Source: Anadara kagoshimensis (lineage: Eukaryota; Mollusca; Bivalvia; Arcoida; Arcidae). Taken from it: a DNA stretch of 64,000 nt. Below are positions 36,050-47,729 of the stretch, piece by piece (positions within the stretch are counted from its first letter, which is position 1; each line of letters opens with the position of its first letter). The stretch lies in the NCBI GenBank assembly GCA_021292105.1, contig CM037861.1:50866920-50930919 (forward strand). Reading direction: 5' to 3'. The notes beneath the pieces are model-generated. The model made no database searches, was not told the origin of the DNA, and saw nothing but the letters and a program-made list of their open reading frames with translations. The position numbers were made by a program, and so were the translations under genes.

Positions 36050-36560
36050 CATATAGTTTACGTTAGGGCATACACTTTTCCTATACAAGTTCGTGTTAGG
36101 ACATGCACTATTCCGATATAAGTTCACGTTAGGACATGCACTTTTTCCTACACAAGTTCACGTTAGAACATCCACTTTTTCCTACACAAGTTTACGTTAG
36201 GACATACACTTTTCCTTTACACGTTCACGTTAGGACATGCACTTTTTCCTATACACGTTCACGTTAGAACATACACTTTTCCTTTACACGTTCACGTTAG
36301 GGCATACACTTTTCCTATACAAGTTCACGTTAGGACAAGCACTATTCCTGTACAAGTTCACGTTAGGACATGCCCTTTTCCAATACAAGTTCACGGTAGG
36401 ACATGTTCCTTTTCCTATACAAGTTCACGTTATGAATGTACTTTTTCCTATACAAGCAATTGCTTATACACAATTAATGTCTTCATACACAACAATAGTG
36501 TCTTCATACACAACAATAGTGTCTTCAGTACAAGTTCACGATAGAACATGGACTTTCCCT
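36050..36560. repeat. 33-34-bp minisatellite, about 14 units
   Basis: Unit phrase TTCACGTTAGGACATGCACT plus TTTCCTATACAAG; starts near 36123, 36157, 36190 and 36224. Near 36465-36530 it is interrupted by three copies of a GTCTTCATACACAACAATA phrase. The 142-codon ORF at 36237-36665 (FTLGHTLFLYK-type repeats) is a by-product of the array. Confidence 0.9.
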
Positions 36561-37190
36561 ATACAAATTCGCGTAAGCACATTTTCTATTTTTACTACTT
36601 TTTACCAAATTCGTACATTGAATCAAGTGTCACCAACACAAAACTCAAGAAATATGGTGGTGTAAGTGGCGTTTAACCCTTCCCGTGCAAGGGAGCGTGT
36701 AGTTATTCGTATCTTTGTCTCGATTGTCTAATTCGAATCGTGTGTTAGTTCTAGAATTTGATCAGCGAACAATTGTATCGTGTGCATTAATCAATACTTA
36801 ATATTGAAAATTAAGTTAAAGACGTTAATATGTAAAATCAGAAAAATGTTTTTATAATAGATTTGATTTGTCTGCACTCGAACTATGTGTTATTGATATT
36901 TTTGAAACTTTCACTGAGCTTTTTGGTTAAGCATCAGTGTCTTCAAACAATAGGACCACGGTTGACGCCGTAATAAATCTACTATGCATTTAAAATGAAA
37001 TAAGGTGTGAACAGCACTATGTAGATTGGTCTTGTATTTTGTGTGATTTCTAATTGTTCATACATTCTCTTAACACATTGGTGATATCACAAGAGAGAAT
37101 GGATATCATAATGTTTATTTATTATTTAAAAAAAGAACTTCTCACATTATCAAATTATTTAAAAAAAAGCTTTCATGTTTGGCACATGCA
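36561..37190. other. No element recognised
   Basis: Intronic, no supported ORF. Confidence 0.4.
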
Positions 37191-37503
37191 TCAATCAAAA
37201 ACAAACATACCAATACATGTCCAAACCACAATACAGAAGTAAAGTAACACCTTTTTAAGCTGGTAAATTAGGCTAAATACGTTTACTATCACCAGGGAAT
37301 GACAACGGCTGCCATTGAAGAAGAGTAAGCACCTCCTGCTAGCTAGCTGTGTTAAAACAATTGTGCATGAATTAAACATGGAACTACGGGACGTCAACTA
37401 TTTTAAGTGTAAGTTTGGATACAGAGACATTATACTTATTAACAATATTGTGATGACGGCTATTAAACTTTTTAGGGCCTTGATAAGCCTAGGCCTGCAA
37501 TAT
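37191..37503 (-). mobile_element. PLE fragment, antisense, ~310 bp
   Basis: Terminus, 3' non-coding region and last ~50 codons of the ORF (complement of the LIKAL..FYGRHH block near 37440-37490). Confidence 0.87.
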
Positions 37504-38849
37504 TAAAAATTAAAAAAGAAACATTTTGGTAATATAAGCATCGCTTGCTGTTAGTAACAGCATTTAATATTAATACCTCGTCGCTGTGGGGTTCGAATTC
37601 CACTTTGGCGGCAGTATCAATAGAAGAGTTAAATCAATGTTATATTTAAGCATAATTAGATACTACAATATGAGAGTAAATTAAGTAAATTCAAAGTCTC
37701 TGATAAAAGTATACTTTTAGTTGGATAAATTTGAATATAGACTTATGAAAGAATGGTCTTCTAATATTGGTGTATATTTCTATCATTTCCTAAATTCATA
37801 GATGGACAAGTCATGTTACATACGCCATAATTACATAAAACGTTTTATCCAGTATAGGTATTTTTATGTATCGTCATTCAACATATATTTTGTGCGGATT
37901 TTAAATCACATACATTTTGGTAGAGCCCACCTCTAATTTAATGGTAAATTTTCAGGTTATTACTTATAATGGTCAGTGCTTTATATTTATGTCCATCTCA
38001 GGCAAATGGCCTAACATTGGTTTATAGGTTTTTGAGAACAACCACGAAAGGCAATTATAAGCAGACGAGAGTGGTCGATAACAGCATCAGCAGCGGCACG
38101 CATTTCTGAGTTCTTAGACAGTAGACACGATATACTCAACTACAACCTAATAATCAGAGAATATACTAGTCTGTAGCTAATAGCGCTGAAATTGATCAGG
38201 AAAATTAGTCTGTTTGCCGCTAATAACCATTAGATTTTCGTTTTTCATTTGAACATTCCATTGCGTTTTTATTGATTTCTGTCCATTTATTAAATTAATT
38301 AATTAAGTTCTGAGCTGTGTAATTACATCACGGCTTCCAGTGTATAAATTTTAAGGTATAAAATTCAATTTTACACGAACCTTTTGAGTATGTTTTAACA
38401 CTCCAGTTTTTAATGAAATTTTAACACATATTTATAAAAAATATTAATAATATTGAAATCGTAAAAATTTTGAGACATGTACATGTTATGTTACCGACAT
38501 TGATTGAACCATAGACAATAAAAACAGAAATGTTTTAAAGAATTGTAGAATTTTATTAGATTTTTACTGCTTTTGTAGCCTATAATTTGTTAAAGTATAT
38601 TTACTTCCTCGGTTTTACAACATCTCTAGGTAATGGGAAATGTTGTATATGTAAATTGATATAGTGTTTCACATAATAATAATGTGTGGTACCGTGTATT
38701 TGCTATAAGACATACATCATTTGATGCTGTTCCAAATATCTCTATTTCATACATAATCATTACTTTATTCAGTGGGTTTAATACATCAATCTTTATGAGC
38801 CATATTCTCATATTTGTACATCATAGAGAATTTAAATATTACTGATTAT
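37504..38849. other. No element recognised
   Basis: AT-rich intronic sequence. A GGTTCGAATTCC phrase at about 37590 looks like a polymerase III B box, but no tRNA fold or A box accompanies it. Confidence 0.35.
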
Positions 38850-39175
38850 AGTTTTTATCACAAATTATTGTACGTTACTGATAGAGAGTTGTACAATATT
38901 AATATAGCTAAAAGTTGTAGGTGGATAACCTCTTTATTCTTTTGATGACAAACTATACTAATATCTTACGTTCCTGTAAAAAACTGTACTATATTAATAT
39001 CTAAAAGTTGTAGGCAGAGAATCACTTTATACTTTTGATCACAAACTGTACTAATACCTTACCTTGCTTGGAGAGATCATCACTCTTTATGTGACAGATT
39101 CTCATATTTGTACGTCTAGATACTAAAATTATTACTCTTTATAATTTTGATCACAAACTGAACCAATATCTAACA
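38850..39175. repeat. Degenerate ~110-bp tandem repeat
   Basis: Units share ATCACAAACTGTACTAATA and AAAAGTTGTAGG phrases. A further scrap lies near 39330-39370, after the hammerhead repeat at 39170. Confidence 0.65.
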
Positions 39176-39320
39176 GGTATATTTTGGTCGTTTAAGTATC
39201 TTTTTAAGATCTTGAAAAAAAATTTGTTTAACAAATTTGGACCCAGCACTACTGGTGAGGAATTGTATTCCGAAATGGCCGTCTAGTGTTGTAAAATCAA
39301 AGCTGGTATAATATGCAATT
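39170..39320 (+). repeat. Hammerhead-bearing repeat, copy 12
   Basis: Ribozyme at 39245-39290: stem I, stem II and GTC kept, but CTGATGA reads CTGGTGA and GAAAC reads GAAAT. It sits inside the degenerate array. Confidence 0.8.
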
Positions 39321-39764
39321 ACGTTACTAGAATTACTGTGCAGAATTAATATAGCTGAAAGTTGTAGCTAGTCATGCTTTCACTGTACATAACACTCACA
39401 TTAAAACTATTACGCTAGTTATTGACGTTGACATGTCTGAAGAAGCTTCTTTTGCATTACATTCATGATTTGGCATTTGATCTTAACAATTTATATGGAA
39501 TGTCTGTCGATTGACTTTTTTCCAGATAACCAACTGGCTTGGTTTAGCATCAGTATTTCTCTGCTTTATTTTCATATCAATCATATAGTATTGGACAAAC
39601 TATTCAATTTGTGGCCTTCATGATGAATTTGATGCTCTTACTCAGAAACGGACTGATTTTGATCAAACACAAACAGAACAGTCGAAATTCAATTAATTAT
39701 TACCGAGTGAAATCCGAAGCTTTTGTCATATATATACCTGCTTATGGTGTACATATTTTAATAT

Positions 39765-39915
39765 TTGTTTCAATTACATAGTTTACCAGTCTAAATTTCA
39801 ATGCACTAGACGGTCGTTTCGGAATACAATTTCTCATAAGTAGTGCATGGACCAAACTTATGAAACCGAAACGTTTTCCAATGTGTTGAAAAGAAATCAA
39901 AGGACCAAAATGCAC
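39765..39915 (-). repeat. Hammerhead-bearing repeat, copy 13, abutting a PLE fragment
   Basis: Ribozyme at 39802-39847 (minus): GAAAC, GTC and both stem I arms kept, CTGATGA reads CTTATGA. The body stops abruptly at ~39915, where sense PLE sequence starts. Confidence 0.8.
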
Positions 39916-40264
39916 AGTAGTGTTTATTCTCACTACAGGAACTTTATACCACGAAGCAAGCTGCTAAGAAATAATATTGACGCAAGGATATTGGAAGCAT
40001 AGGCTTATCAGAGCTCTCACATGTTTATATGGCCGTCATCATGTTGATATGTATGATGTCTCTGTATCCATAATTACCTCATATTTGACATCCTACAGTC
40101 AAATGTTCCTTTCACTCCCAATTTTGATTACACGCATGGCTAGCCTCAAAGAGTTGTTACCTATCCTTCTGGATCACTTCCTTGGTGGAAAGTTCTTATT
40201 GTAATTTGCCATTTTCAAAGTGTGACTTTGGTTTGGACATGGATAGGTATGTTTGTTTTTGATA
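39916..40264 (+). mobile_element. PLE fragment, sense, ~350 bp
   Basis: It starts in the CSHYGDF region and includes a C-terminal block reading LIRALTCLYGRHH, then the decayed tail and terminus TGTTTGTTTTTGATA. The ORF at 39977-40204 is this fragment. Confidence 0.87.
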
Positions 40265-41197
40265 GACAGGAGATATCGTTTTTTTTTTGTAAAGATGACT
40301 TTTATTATCTCTCCCGTCTTTTCTATTATAAAACCACGGTCCTTATTTTATGAAAATTGATAATAATTACTTGTTGTAAATACATATTTTTAAAATAGTT
40401 TTTATTTAATGGGATCATCATAATTATTAAAACCATTAAGGATTTCCACCATTGGTTCATATGTTGGAAATAATTGGCGAACGATACTTCAACGAGACTG
40501 GAATATCAGATGAATATAAACTGCAACGTTTAAAAATGAATCACTGGTTACAAATTGATATGAATTTTACAACTACGATCCCATTGAACCGTGTGAAAAT
40601 TGCGTTCTTGCAACAAGTAGTGTTTGAGTATTGTAATTTTCAAATTTTGGAACAAAACAGGGGTATCCAAAAAAAGACTTTACTAAATTAATGTTACGCT
40701 TTTTGAAATTAAAGTTCCTTAATATGTATTTTAACAATCATTCATTAAAAATGAAAATGAATTATCTTTGTTCAAAAATCATAAAACACCATTACAAATC
40801 ATCAAAAACTACATGCATTATATCGTGATCTAACTCGGGGATAAGGATAAAAAATATTTAAACAGGGAATTGTGTTTTTTGAAGAACGTTTTCCAAATAT
40901 TGGTAAAAATGAAAAAAAATTAAAAAAGTCGTACATTAACATACCCTAACGGAAAAATATAAAAGAAATACTGAATCAGGAAAATGTGATTTTTAAAGAA
41001 TACTTTCCAAATATTGGTAAAATCGAATGAAAAATATAAAATGTTGAAAATCGTTATACATTACACCCTATAAAAAGTAGTGTGTTTTCTTAATAAATAA
41101 AGGGAGTTTGACCGTCTTATGAAAATGCATCCTTATAATGCAAAAGTCACATTTGTTAATTGTGTCAGTCACATTGAAGGTAAAATAATTTAAAAAC
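40265..41197. other. No gene supported
   Basis: A plus ORF of 79 codons at 40452-40691 (hydrophilic, no known domain) is the only candidate. 40860-41050 has two diverged copies of a TTTCCAAATATTGGTAAAA phrase. Confidence 0.4.
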
Positions 41198-41500
41198 CTA
41201 AATCAAGCCAAACTTTGAAACTGACAAATTAAGTAATTTCATAGGCTTCCACCAGGAAAGCGAGGTTGGGTGCTTCGGAAAGCATCTTCTGTTTAGCTAG
41301 CTACTCCTGCCACGTGTGTAATCAAACTTGAGATTGAAAGGAACATGAAACTGAATGCACGTCAAATATATCCAGGGTAATTTTGGATACAGAGACAAAA
41401 TAATGACGGTCATAAAACGTTCAGAGGTCTTGATAAACCTAGGCTAGCCATATCACTGCGTCGTCAATTTATTTGTAAGCACTTTGATTCGTTGTATAGA
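41198..41500 (-). mobile_element. PLE fragment, antisense, ~300 bp
   Basis: Tail plus ORF end; an internal stretch near the GACAAAATAATGACGG junction is missing. Confidence 0.85.
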
Positions 41501-41699
41501 GTATATCAAACTAATTATGACTCGTTTATATATATCTTACATATGTCAATATATGGTTAATTTAGTTATGCTTAATTCGAGTCAAAAGTGGATGCATACC
41601 ATTATAGTAAGACTGTTATGCCACGGTATTAGATAAACGAATTAATTTTTGTTTACATTTTCATTTTCATAAAAACAGTATAGATCTTAATAGTTAGTA

Positions 41700-42295
41700 T
41701 ATAATTGAAAACAAATCTACCAATCCATGTCCAAATCACAACCCCAAAACAAAGAAAACAAACCTGCTAATTCTTGTCCAAATCACAACCTCAAAACAAA
41801 GAAAACAAACCTACCAATCCATGTCCAAATCACAACCCCAAAACAAAGTAAAAACAAACCTACCAATCCATGTCCAAATAACAACCCCAAACCAAATTAA
41901 AAACAAACCTACCAATCCCTGCCCAAACCACAATCCAAAAACAAAGTCAAAACAAACCTACCAATCCCTGCCCAAACCACAATCCCAAAACAAAGTAAAA
42001 ACAAACCTACCAATCCATGTCCAAATCACAACCCCAAAACAAAGTAAAAACAAACCTACCAATCCATGTCCAAATAACAACCCCAAACCAAATTAAAAAC
42101 AAACCTACCAATCCCTGCCCAAACCACAATCCCAAAACAAAGTAAAAACAAACCTACCAATCCCTGCCCAAACCACAATCCCAAAACAAAGTAAAAACAA
42201 ACCTACCAATCCCTGCCCAAACCACAATCCCAAAACAAAGTAAAAACAAACCTACCAATCCCTGCCCAAACCACAATCCCAAAACCAATTAAAAA
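41700..42295 (-). repeat. 49-bp satellite (about 12 units) grown from the PLE terminus
   Basis: The unit is the complement of the last ~49 bp of the PLE (AAAACAAACCTACCAATCC and CCAAATCACAACCCCAAAAC). CAATCC starts at 41864, 41913, 41962, 42011, 42060, 42109, 42158, 42207 and 42256, a 49-bp period. A larger two-unit pattern is visible: the ATGTCC and CTGCCC variants alternate in blocks. The ORF at 41821-42096 is a reading of the array. Confidence 0.92.
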
Positions 42296-42400
42296 CTACA
42301 AAAAAGAGGCAAATTAAGTAAACACTTGAACTTCCACCAGGGACGTAAGACCGTGTGCTCCGGAAGGGTAAACATCTCCTGTTTACTAGTTACATCCGTC
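42296..42400 (-). mobile_element. PLE 3' tail continuing from the 49-bp array
   Basis: After the array the normal tail resumes (ACTTCCACCAGGGACGTAAG, GCTCCGGAAGGGTAAAC), showing that the array is an internal expansion of one PLE end. Confidence 0.87.
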
Positions 42401-42409
42401 AAGTGTTTA

Positions 42410-42690
42410 ATCAAAAACAAACACTAATCCATGTCCAAATCACAATCAAGAAGCAAAGTAAAAACTTTAATCAAATTTGAGAATGAATGTAGCATGCAAT
42501 TATGTGACGTCAATTATATCCAGGGTTAATTTGGATACAAAAAACATCATACTTATCAATATTGTGATGGCGGCTAAAAAGCTTTTTGTGGGTCTTAATT
42601 AGTCTTGACTTGAAATATCACAGAGTCAACACTTTATTTGTAAGCAGCTTGCTTCATTGTATAAAGTCGCCGTACTGGGAACAACCTCTA
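42410..42690 (-). mobile_element. PLE fragment, antisense, starting at its terminus
   Basis: A second PLE end follows directly, lacking the middle of the 3' non-coding region, and runs to the GGGAACAA coding phrase. At 42690 it switches to sense orientation. Confidence 0.87.
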
Positions 42691-42806
42691 AGCCTCACTT
42701 CCCTGGTGGAAGTCCACGTGTCTAATCTGACTTTTTAGTTCCAAAGTTTTTACTTTGCTTCTGGATTGTGATTCGGTCATGGATTAGTATGTTTGTTTTT
42801 GATTCA
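42691..42806 (+). mobile_element. PLE 3' tail, sense, at an inverted junction
   Basis: AGCCTCACTTCCCTGGTGG to GTTTGTTTTTGATT. Both outer ends of the 42410-42806 pair are PLE termini pointing outward. Confidence 0.88.
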
Positions 42807-43649
42807 CAGAAATACATTCTCTACAAGATAAAAGAACTTAAATGGTTGATTTCTTAAGTCAAAATAATGCAAATTATATACAAATGTCTTCAGCTTGATA
42901 AGTAAATGTTTTGTGATTATTTAATCTTTCTACAAAAAAAGAAAAGAAAAAAGGTCTCGTCGTATTTGGAGCGTTCTGAATGTTATAAATGTATGTGTAT
43001 AATATATTGACCTTAAGAAGGAAATTATTGAACTGGTCTGTCGTCTCTGTCTATATGATTGTGGTCAGTATTACACCATATTAATCAACCACTCAAATCT
43101 TAAATGTAGAATAATGTGCTCTGAGACACAATTTGATAATAGTAAAAAAGTAATGTTACGATATCTGTTCTGAAAAATTTTGTAAATACAGTGTCCTTTT
43201 TCCCTAACATTTTAAAAAATAATAATAAAATTACAGAATGATTTATGATGGAGAGATTTCCGCGTTATCTGAACACCCATAACAAACGAGTTACATAATT
43301 ATGAACTACATTTAAATGAATTTAAGAAATTAACCTATAAACGACTTGCCTTATTATGTTCCCAGTTTCATAAGCAAATATTGTATTATATGTTATCTAA
43401 AAGAGGACATTTTACGATGCAACGTAATAATGCAGCTTGATGCTGCATATCTGAAGAATCATTATGATCCTGTAATCTAACTAATGCACATTGAGTAAAA
43501 CATATATAAAATTTTGTCTTTGATGTGGTAAAAGTGTTTTACGAGGGTATTGTGTTTTGTGTTTCATGCTGATCGATATCTCACGATAGATTTAGAGAAT
43601 TCATTCATCAGAACAAATCTTTTTATATTGATTTTCCTTAAAACTCTTT
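42807..43649. other. No element recognised
   Basis: AT-rich intronic sequence. Confidence 0.4.
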
Positions 43650-43813
43650 ATGTAATGTTATTCAACCGATACATACGGTGCCCGATTAGGACCAAGATTT
43701 GAATTATCGCACCGTCGCTCCAGCAACCTGATGATGTAATGTTATTCAACCGATACATACGGTGCCCGATTAGGACCAAGTTTTGAATTATCGCACCGTC
43801 GCTCCAGCAACCT
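43650..43813. repeat. 84-bp duplication with an internal inverted repeat
   Basis: Two units (from 43651 and 43735) are nearly identical. Each holds ACGGTGC ... GCACCGT about 27 nt apart, able to form a 7-bp hairpin. GC content is well above the surroundings. Confidence 0.85.
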
Positions 43814-44175
43814 AAAGGTGAGAGAGAGAAGAGTCGAAAACGCGATGGCGAAGTTGCGAAAGTATATATTTGTTATTTCGATGAAGTTTTCAAATTTTAA
43901 CAAGGCAAGAGGCAAGATGCATATCGCTTTGGAGAAATATGTTAAGTTTTTTAATTCGTGTACTCTAAAGTGTACTCAATTCAAATAGAAACAGGCATAT
44001 ACATAACCTTAGTTTTGATTTTACAAACATTTTACGACCTTTTTCTGTTTTAACTTTGTTGCTGGTTATTTTTGGTGGTTCTTGCAAGGATTTTATGTTT
44101 CCATGGATGTGAGTATAATTAGCATTGTATTACGGCTGTTAGCTGCTTTCCTATGATTTATTGCTTTAGTTTTGT

Positions 44176-44484
44176 CTACATCCAAGTGCATTTCTTTCCC
44201 TCAAAACATTGAAAGTTATTTGTCGAAGCAAACAAACCGGATGAGCGTGGTTTTGGTTTCTTGATCTGGATCTTACAAGACTTTCGGTTTACATTTGTAA
44301 ACTTTCCTTGGCAATGCTCGTAGAACTCACCACCGTGGTATCTATATTCCTCTGATTTGTCTGATGTGCTTGTTATAAATACGATATAACATATTCTTCT
44401 TCGAAACAAAGATTCGCCATTCAACCATATACAGGTTGAGACAGTTTCGTTAGATCTTGTTGTTTCAAAATGATTTTTGGACAT
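44176..44484 (-). CDS. Unrecognised ORF, 102 codons
   Basis: It is polar and Cys/Lys-rich towards its C terminus (KSCKI, KKPKPRSSG), with no signal peptide or domain I know. Its first ~25 codons lie in the tandem duplication 44410-44670. It lacks an obvious promoter or splice context and is intronic on the opposite strand. It could be an exon of a nested gene, a decayed element or chance. Confidence 0.2.
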   Translation of the reverse strand: MSKNHFETTRSNETVSTCIWLNGESLFRRRICYIVFITSTSDKSEEYRYHGGEFYEHCQGKFTNVNRKSCKIQIKKPKPRSSGLFASTNNFQCFEGKKCTWM

Positions 44485-44670
44485 TGGTTGTTAAATATGT
44501 GGAATGGTTGCGGGCCCTCTAATAATACTATAACCACAAAAACAAAAATACACCATTCAACCATATACAGGTTGAGATAGTTTTGTAAGCCTGATTGTTT
44601 TAAAATGATTGACATTGGTTGTTAAATATGTGGGATGGTTGCGGTCATCTAATAATACTATAACCACAAC
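44410..44670. repeat. ~135-bp tandem duplication
   Basis: CCATTCAACCATATACAGG starts near 44417 and 44553; both units end TAATACTATAACCACAA. Confidence 0.85.
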
Positions 44671-44848
44671 GTAATAGTTATAACTAATTTCGTCCAAATG
44701 CGGAATTTCAGAATCTATGTCGCAATTGTGTTCTTGACAATTCTTTCTTGTCTTTTTTCCGTTTCTTTAATTTATTTGTGTCTCATGTTCTTAGTTGCGT
44801 TTACTGTTGCCAAACACTCTATTTCAGATACAAATTTCTTCTCATTTG

Positions 44849-44972
44849 AAGCATCCGGTCTCACTTCCCTGGTGGAAGTTTACGTGTCTAACCTGACTTG
44901 TCAGTCCCAAAGTCTTACTTTGCTTTTGGATTGTGATTCGGATATGGATTAGTATGTTTGCTTTTGATTGTT
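44849..44972 (+). mobile_element. PLE 3' tail, sense
   Basis: From GAAGCATCCGGTCTCAC to the terminus; the ORF at 44698-44952 runs into it by chance. Confidence 0.88.
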
Positions 44973-46264
44973 ACTCAAATCGATAGACAGTCGTACGGTG
45001 CCAATGTGTTTCATTCCATAGATAAATAAAAGATTATTTTACATTGGTTAAGTTTGAAACAGACTATTTGACTTCCATATGTCATTTGTACATAACCATT
45101 AACCAACTTAATAGTTTTCTGAACTTGCGCAAGGACATATTATTGGCTGGACCTAAATGACTTGGAGCTCTGTTGAATGTGACAGATTGGCCGACTAACC
45201 TTCTTACTAGTCAATTGTATGAATAGTATTTAATGATTGGCTGCTTGGAGGTTCTGATTTATGTAACAGACTATCTGATTGGCCACTGCGGTATTGGTAA
45301 CAATTATCAATCACAATATTATATTGTCTGTTGTGAGATTTATTTGTATCGTTCCAGAAAATTAAATAAGAATCACAATGATTTAGTTATTCTGGCACAA
45401 CACACTGTGTGACTTACTGCTAGCGCAATAAACATTCTACTAAATAAAATTACATCTAGTGTAAACTTAATAGAGATATTTTTATTTATTCAGTAGATGT
45501 CTTTCAATGATTTGACCAATTTTTTTCAATATATCGTTAAAGAAGGGATGTATTGTAGAAGTATGTAATGCCTGTCTACTCGCAGGAAATGTCTCCGCAA
45601 GGCATTTAAATCACGGCTTGCAATGAGGCCAAAATTAGAAAGCTAGTTTGATATAGTGTCTAAAATAAGCTGTGTAATCAGCGCAATCATTAAGATATTC
45701 TATTTTTGTAGCAGTTTCGTTGTAGGAGTATTCCTGACCTGAAGGTTATTACGCAAATACTGCCCATAAAAGAACCGACCTACGCAATCATCGGATCTAG
45801 CGATCAATAAAGTAACATTATAATGGAGTCTCGCTTTAAATGCTAGCAGAGGCAGTGGAAAGTCTTCACAGGTTTTTATACACAAATTGGATTCCTTATA
45901 TAGATTCCAGTATTTAAACTGAAATATTACATAAAAATTTGCTGTTTGGTGCGAAAATATTTTTCTCTTGAAACAGTTTATCTCTAATTGCTTTCATTTG
46001 TCTGGTTTAATAAATCTTAATGCGCAGATTAATTTTTTAAGTCACTAGAGAAAGGGCTTGATTTATTTCAAAGAATAAATGAAGACAGGGAATCCAGTTA
46101 GAGCATAGATTATGTAACCCGCATTTTACGATGAATGGACAACAGTTTACATTAACTGAAAAACTACAACCTATATATTTGATCTGCATCTATCAGACAT
46201 GACGTAATGCACGTATGTCCCTATTTTAGGCCATTAGAAAATGGCATGCTTTTTTGTTTAAAAT
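44973..46264. other. No element recognised
   Basis: AT-rich intronic sequence; the minus ORF at 45700-45885 has no known domain. Confidence 0.4.
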
Positions 46265-46400
46265 GGTCATAAATACATTTTGGTCCATCTATTTCTTAAA
46301 AAAATTAAATTTTCACATTTTTGGTCCGAGCACTACTGATGAGCAATTTTATTACAAAACGACCTCTTGTGCTGCAAAAGTATAAACAGTTTTAGCATTA
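46265..46400 (+). repeat. Hammerhead-bearing repeat, copy 14
   Basis: Ribozyme remains at 46329-46373: CTGATGA kept, stem II broken and GAAAC changed to AAAAC. The oldest-looking copy. Confidence 0.75.
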
Positions 46401-46645
46401 ATCACACTGCGGAATGGACTATCATATGTTCAAGTTTAGAAGCACTTTCACTTGCAAGGTCACGCATTAAACTTGACGTCTGTGTTTAGAGTTAAAGTTG
46501 TGCTTGCTTTGTTCTCTTTTGCTGACTTTAACGCATTGGAAATAAAACTTGTAAACAACAATTAAAATTGCAATTTTCATTTCGTTCAATCAAACACCGC
46601 CAGACCCTTTTATTGTGTTACTTATTTTATGCATGGAGGATTAAT

Positions 46646-47192
46646 AAAAAACAAACATACCAATCAATGTCCAAACCAAAACTCCAAAGCAAAGTAAAAC
46701 AAACTTTGAAGCTGGCTAATTAGGTTAAACACGCGAGCTTCCACAAGGAAAATTATGCCGAGTGATCCGGAAGGATAAGCACCTCTGTTTAGCTAGTTAC
46801 AACCGCCATGTGCGTAATCAAAATTAGAAATGAAATGAACAATGAACTATGAGATGTCAAATATACAAACATTCGGGTCATTTTGAATACATAGACATCA
46901 TACTTATCAACAATATTGTGATGACGGCCATAAAACTTTTGAGTGCCTTAATAAGCTTAGGCATGCAATATCCCAGTGTCAACAATTTATCTGTGAGCGG
47001 TTTGTTTCGTTGTATAAAGTTCCCGTAGTGGGAACAAATTCTACCATAGCTTATTAATTATAAAACAAATACATCATAAGCAGAAGCAGAAATATTTCTG
47101 CATAGAAAAGGGAAGTTGACAATAGAAAATTTGAAGTCATCAGGTTTGCCATACAGCTTCAAATATAACCTTTTGTTTGCGTCATAATTGAG
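46646..47192 (-). mobile_element. PLE fragment, antisense, ~550 bp
   Basis: Terminus, non-coding region and ~110 decayed codons up to the KLYDKRDDFNF segment. Confidence 0.87.
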
Positions 47193-47341
47193 GTATAACT
47201 CAATAATTCAAACTATTTCGCGGATCATTATTAAATCACATGAAATTATTCTTATTTGATCAGCATCATCTTTTTATCGCAAAAAATATTTAATTTATGA
47301 AGCCCACGTTAACGATTAGCAGGTTGTTCATTGATATATGT

Positions 47342-47342
<1 letters not shown>

Positions 47343-47376
<34 letters not shown>
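47343..47376. repeat. Poly(T) tract, 34 nt
   Basis: Uninterrupted T run. It may be an assembly-sensitive homopolymer or an old reverse-orientation poly(A) tail; no element is seen beside it. Confidence 0.85.
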
Positions 47377-47379
<3 letters not shown>

Positions 47380-47729
47380 TTTTCAATTTTTTTCTTAATC
47401 TTTCTGTTGTTCTTTCTAAGGATTTTAAGGCACATGTATAGTTTACGCCAAAATAGTTATTTGAATTTGGTAAAAAGGATTGTTAGAATTGTTGCAATTT
47501 TTTATAACATCTAACGCTGTATTTACAGTGTGTTCCATTGTACCTCTTGACAGCTCGGTAACATCTACTATCAAGATTGGAATAAGAAAACAATACCACC
47601 AAAATTTTTTATTCGCGTTTATTTGATTTTTATGAAACTCACTGTCACAATTCACAGTGACTCTGACAATAGAATTTTCCATTCCAAATAAGATATTCAG
47701 AGAACTTCTTTAATGTCGAATGCTTCAGT

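Noticed and set aside
36237-36665. 142-codon ORF with repetitive FTLGHTLFLYK-type protein
   Set aside because: It is a reading of a 33-34-bp minisatellite whose period is not consistently a multiple of three; no protein family fits.
37575-37620. GGTTCGAATTCC as a tRNA gene or tRNA-derived SINE
   Set aside because: Only a B-box-like phrase is present; no A box, acceptor stem or cloverleaf could be traced.
41821-42096. 91-codon Pro/Asn-rich repetitive ORF
   Set aside because: It is a reading of the 49-bp satellite derived from the PLE terminus.
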